Shown piece by piece: positions 7,085 to 7,262 of a stretch of DNA of 7,262 bases. The translations under genes were made by a program, and so were the position numbers. The first letter of the stretch is position 1. Each line of letters begins with the position of its first letter. The notes beneath the pieces are model-generated. The model worked only from the letters and a program-made list of their open reading frames with translations. It did not search any database and was not told the DNA's origin. Source of the DNA: Prevotellaceae bacterium (lineage in GTDB: Bacteria; Bacteroidota; Bacteroidia; Bacteroidales; UBA932); contig JAISPE010000292.1 of NCBI GenBank assembly GCA_031275145.1, forward strand, positions 1 to 7,262, given 5' to 3'.

Positions 7085-7121
7085 TTAATGGGGTAATGAG
7101 TACCCCATTAACCGGGTTAAT
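7085..7121. repeat. Two palindromes sharing one arm
   Basis: TTAATGGGGTA (7085-7095), loop ATGAG, and TACCCCATTAA (7101-7111) make a perfect 11-bp stem. The ATTAA at its end also starts an exact 15-bp odd palindrome, ATTAACCGGGTTAAT (7107-7121). The stems cannot form together. No T-run follows either stem on either strand, so a terminator is unlikely. Confidence 0.75.
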
Positions 7122-7158
7122 TCAAAAAAATAAATAACTGTTCCCGATCGCCGACCCA

Positions 7159-7257
7159 TGCCGCCCCTGCCGCCCTTGCCGTAAGCTAAAGCATACGGTT
7201 AATAAAGTGTCGTCCCTGCGGGACTTGTCGTGCGAGGCCAAAAAATCCCGTAGGGAT
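7159..7257. repeat. Cluster of short hairpins resembling an interspersed repeat
   Basis: A 9-bp unit TGCCGCCCY occurs about two and a half times at 7159-7181. An imperfect hairpin follows, CCGTA-a-GCT / AGC-a-TACGG (7179-7198), then GTCCC-TGC-GGGAC (7212-7224) and ATCCC-GTA-GGGAT (7245-7257). The last two are near-copies of each other. A similar CCCATGCCGC start occurs at 6860, before the other repeat block. The layout resembles intergenic repeat families I recall from Bacteroidales genomes; copy number in this genome is not visible. It may continue past the window edge. Confidence 0.55.
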
Positions 7258-7262
7258 GATAT

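Noticed and set aside
6853..7088. Short frames in the right-hand repeat block
   Set aside because: They translate palindromes and 17-bp repeats and have no protein-like features.
7085..7125. tRNA or rho-independent terminator
   Set aside because: There is no cloverleaf arrangement, and neither stem is followed by a T-run on either strand.

Overview
This window looks like part of a polysaccharide utilisation locus (PUL) from a member of the Bacteroidota, probably Bacteroidales. The evidence is a complete SusC-type TonB-dependent transporter followed by a SusD-type surface lipoprotein, then the start of a DUF4959-like lipoprotein. In addition, promoter elements match the Bacteroidetes TTTG / TAnnTTTG pattern, and Shine-Dalgarno sequences are absent. 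All three genes lie on the minus strand, so transcription runs right to left: susC (5775-2590), a 20-base gap, susD (2569-551), a 321-base repeat-filled gap, then the third gene (229 to beyond base 1). No glycoside hydrolase, sulfatase, lyase, sigma/anti-sigma pair or hybrid two-component regulator lies in the window, so the substrate cannot be read from it.

The three products fit one cell-surface system. SusD and the DUF4959-like protein are predicted lipoproteins, each with its lipobox cysteine at residue 20. SusD would sit as a lid on the SusC barrel and hand captured oligomers to it, and SusC would import them using TonB energy. The third protein is a probable accessory glycan-binding or surface lipoprotein.

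The rest is noncoding and unusually rich in repeats. Bases 273-547, between susD and the third gene, hold 18 full copies of a 14-bp unit built from two heptads, plus half-units. Upstream of susC there are about 1.49 kb (5776-7262) without a convincing gene. Reading from susC outwards, this stretch holds: a 9-bp inverted repeat; a strong bulged hairpin that shares an arm with a second dyad; a GC-rich potential three-way junction; a terminator-like hairpin; two diverged copies of a ~98-bp sequence, each next to a pyrimidine tract; a perfect (TC)28 microsatellite, which is (GA)28 in the susC sense; a good Bacteroidetes-type promoter pointing towards susC; a second -7-like element flanked by inverted TATAACGTA arms; and finally a 420-bp block of palindromes and short tandem repeats that resembles intergenic interspersed repeats.

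The most interesting signal is the (GA)28 tract. It lies just downstream of the best promoter, inside a stretch where all three leftward reading frames are free of stop codons, so a change in repeat number would switch between three different C-terminal tails. Whether this is a contingency locus, a long regulatory leader or a decayed region cannot be decided from the sequence alone.
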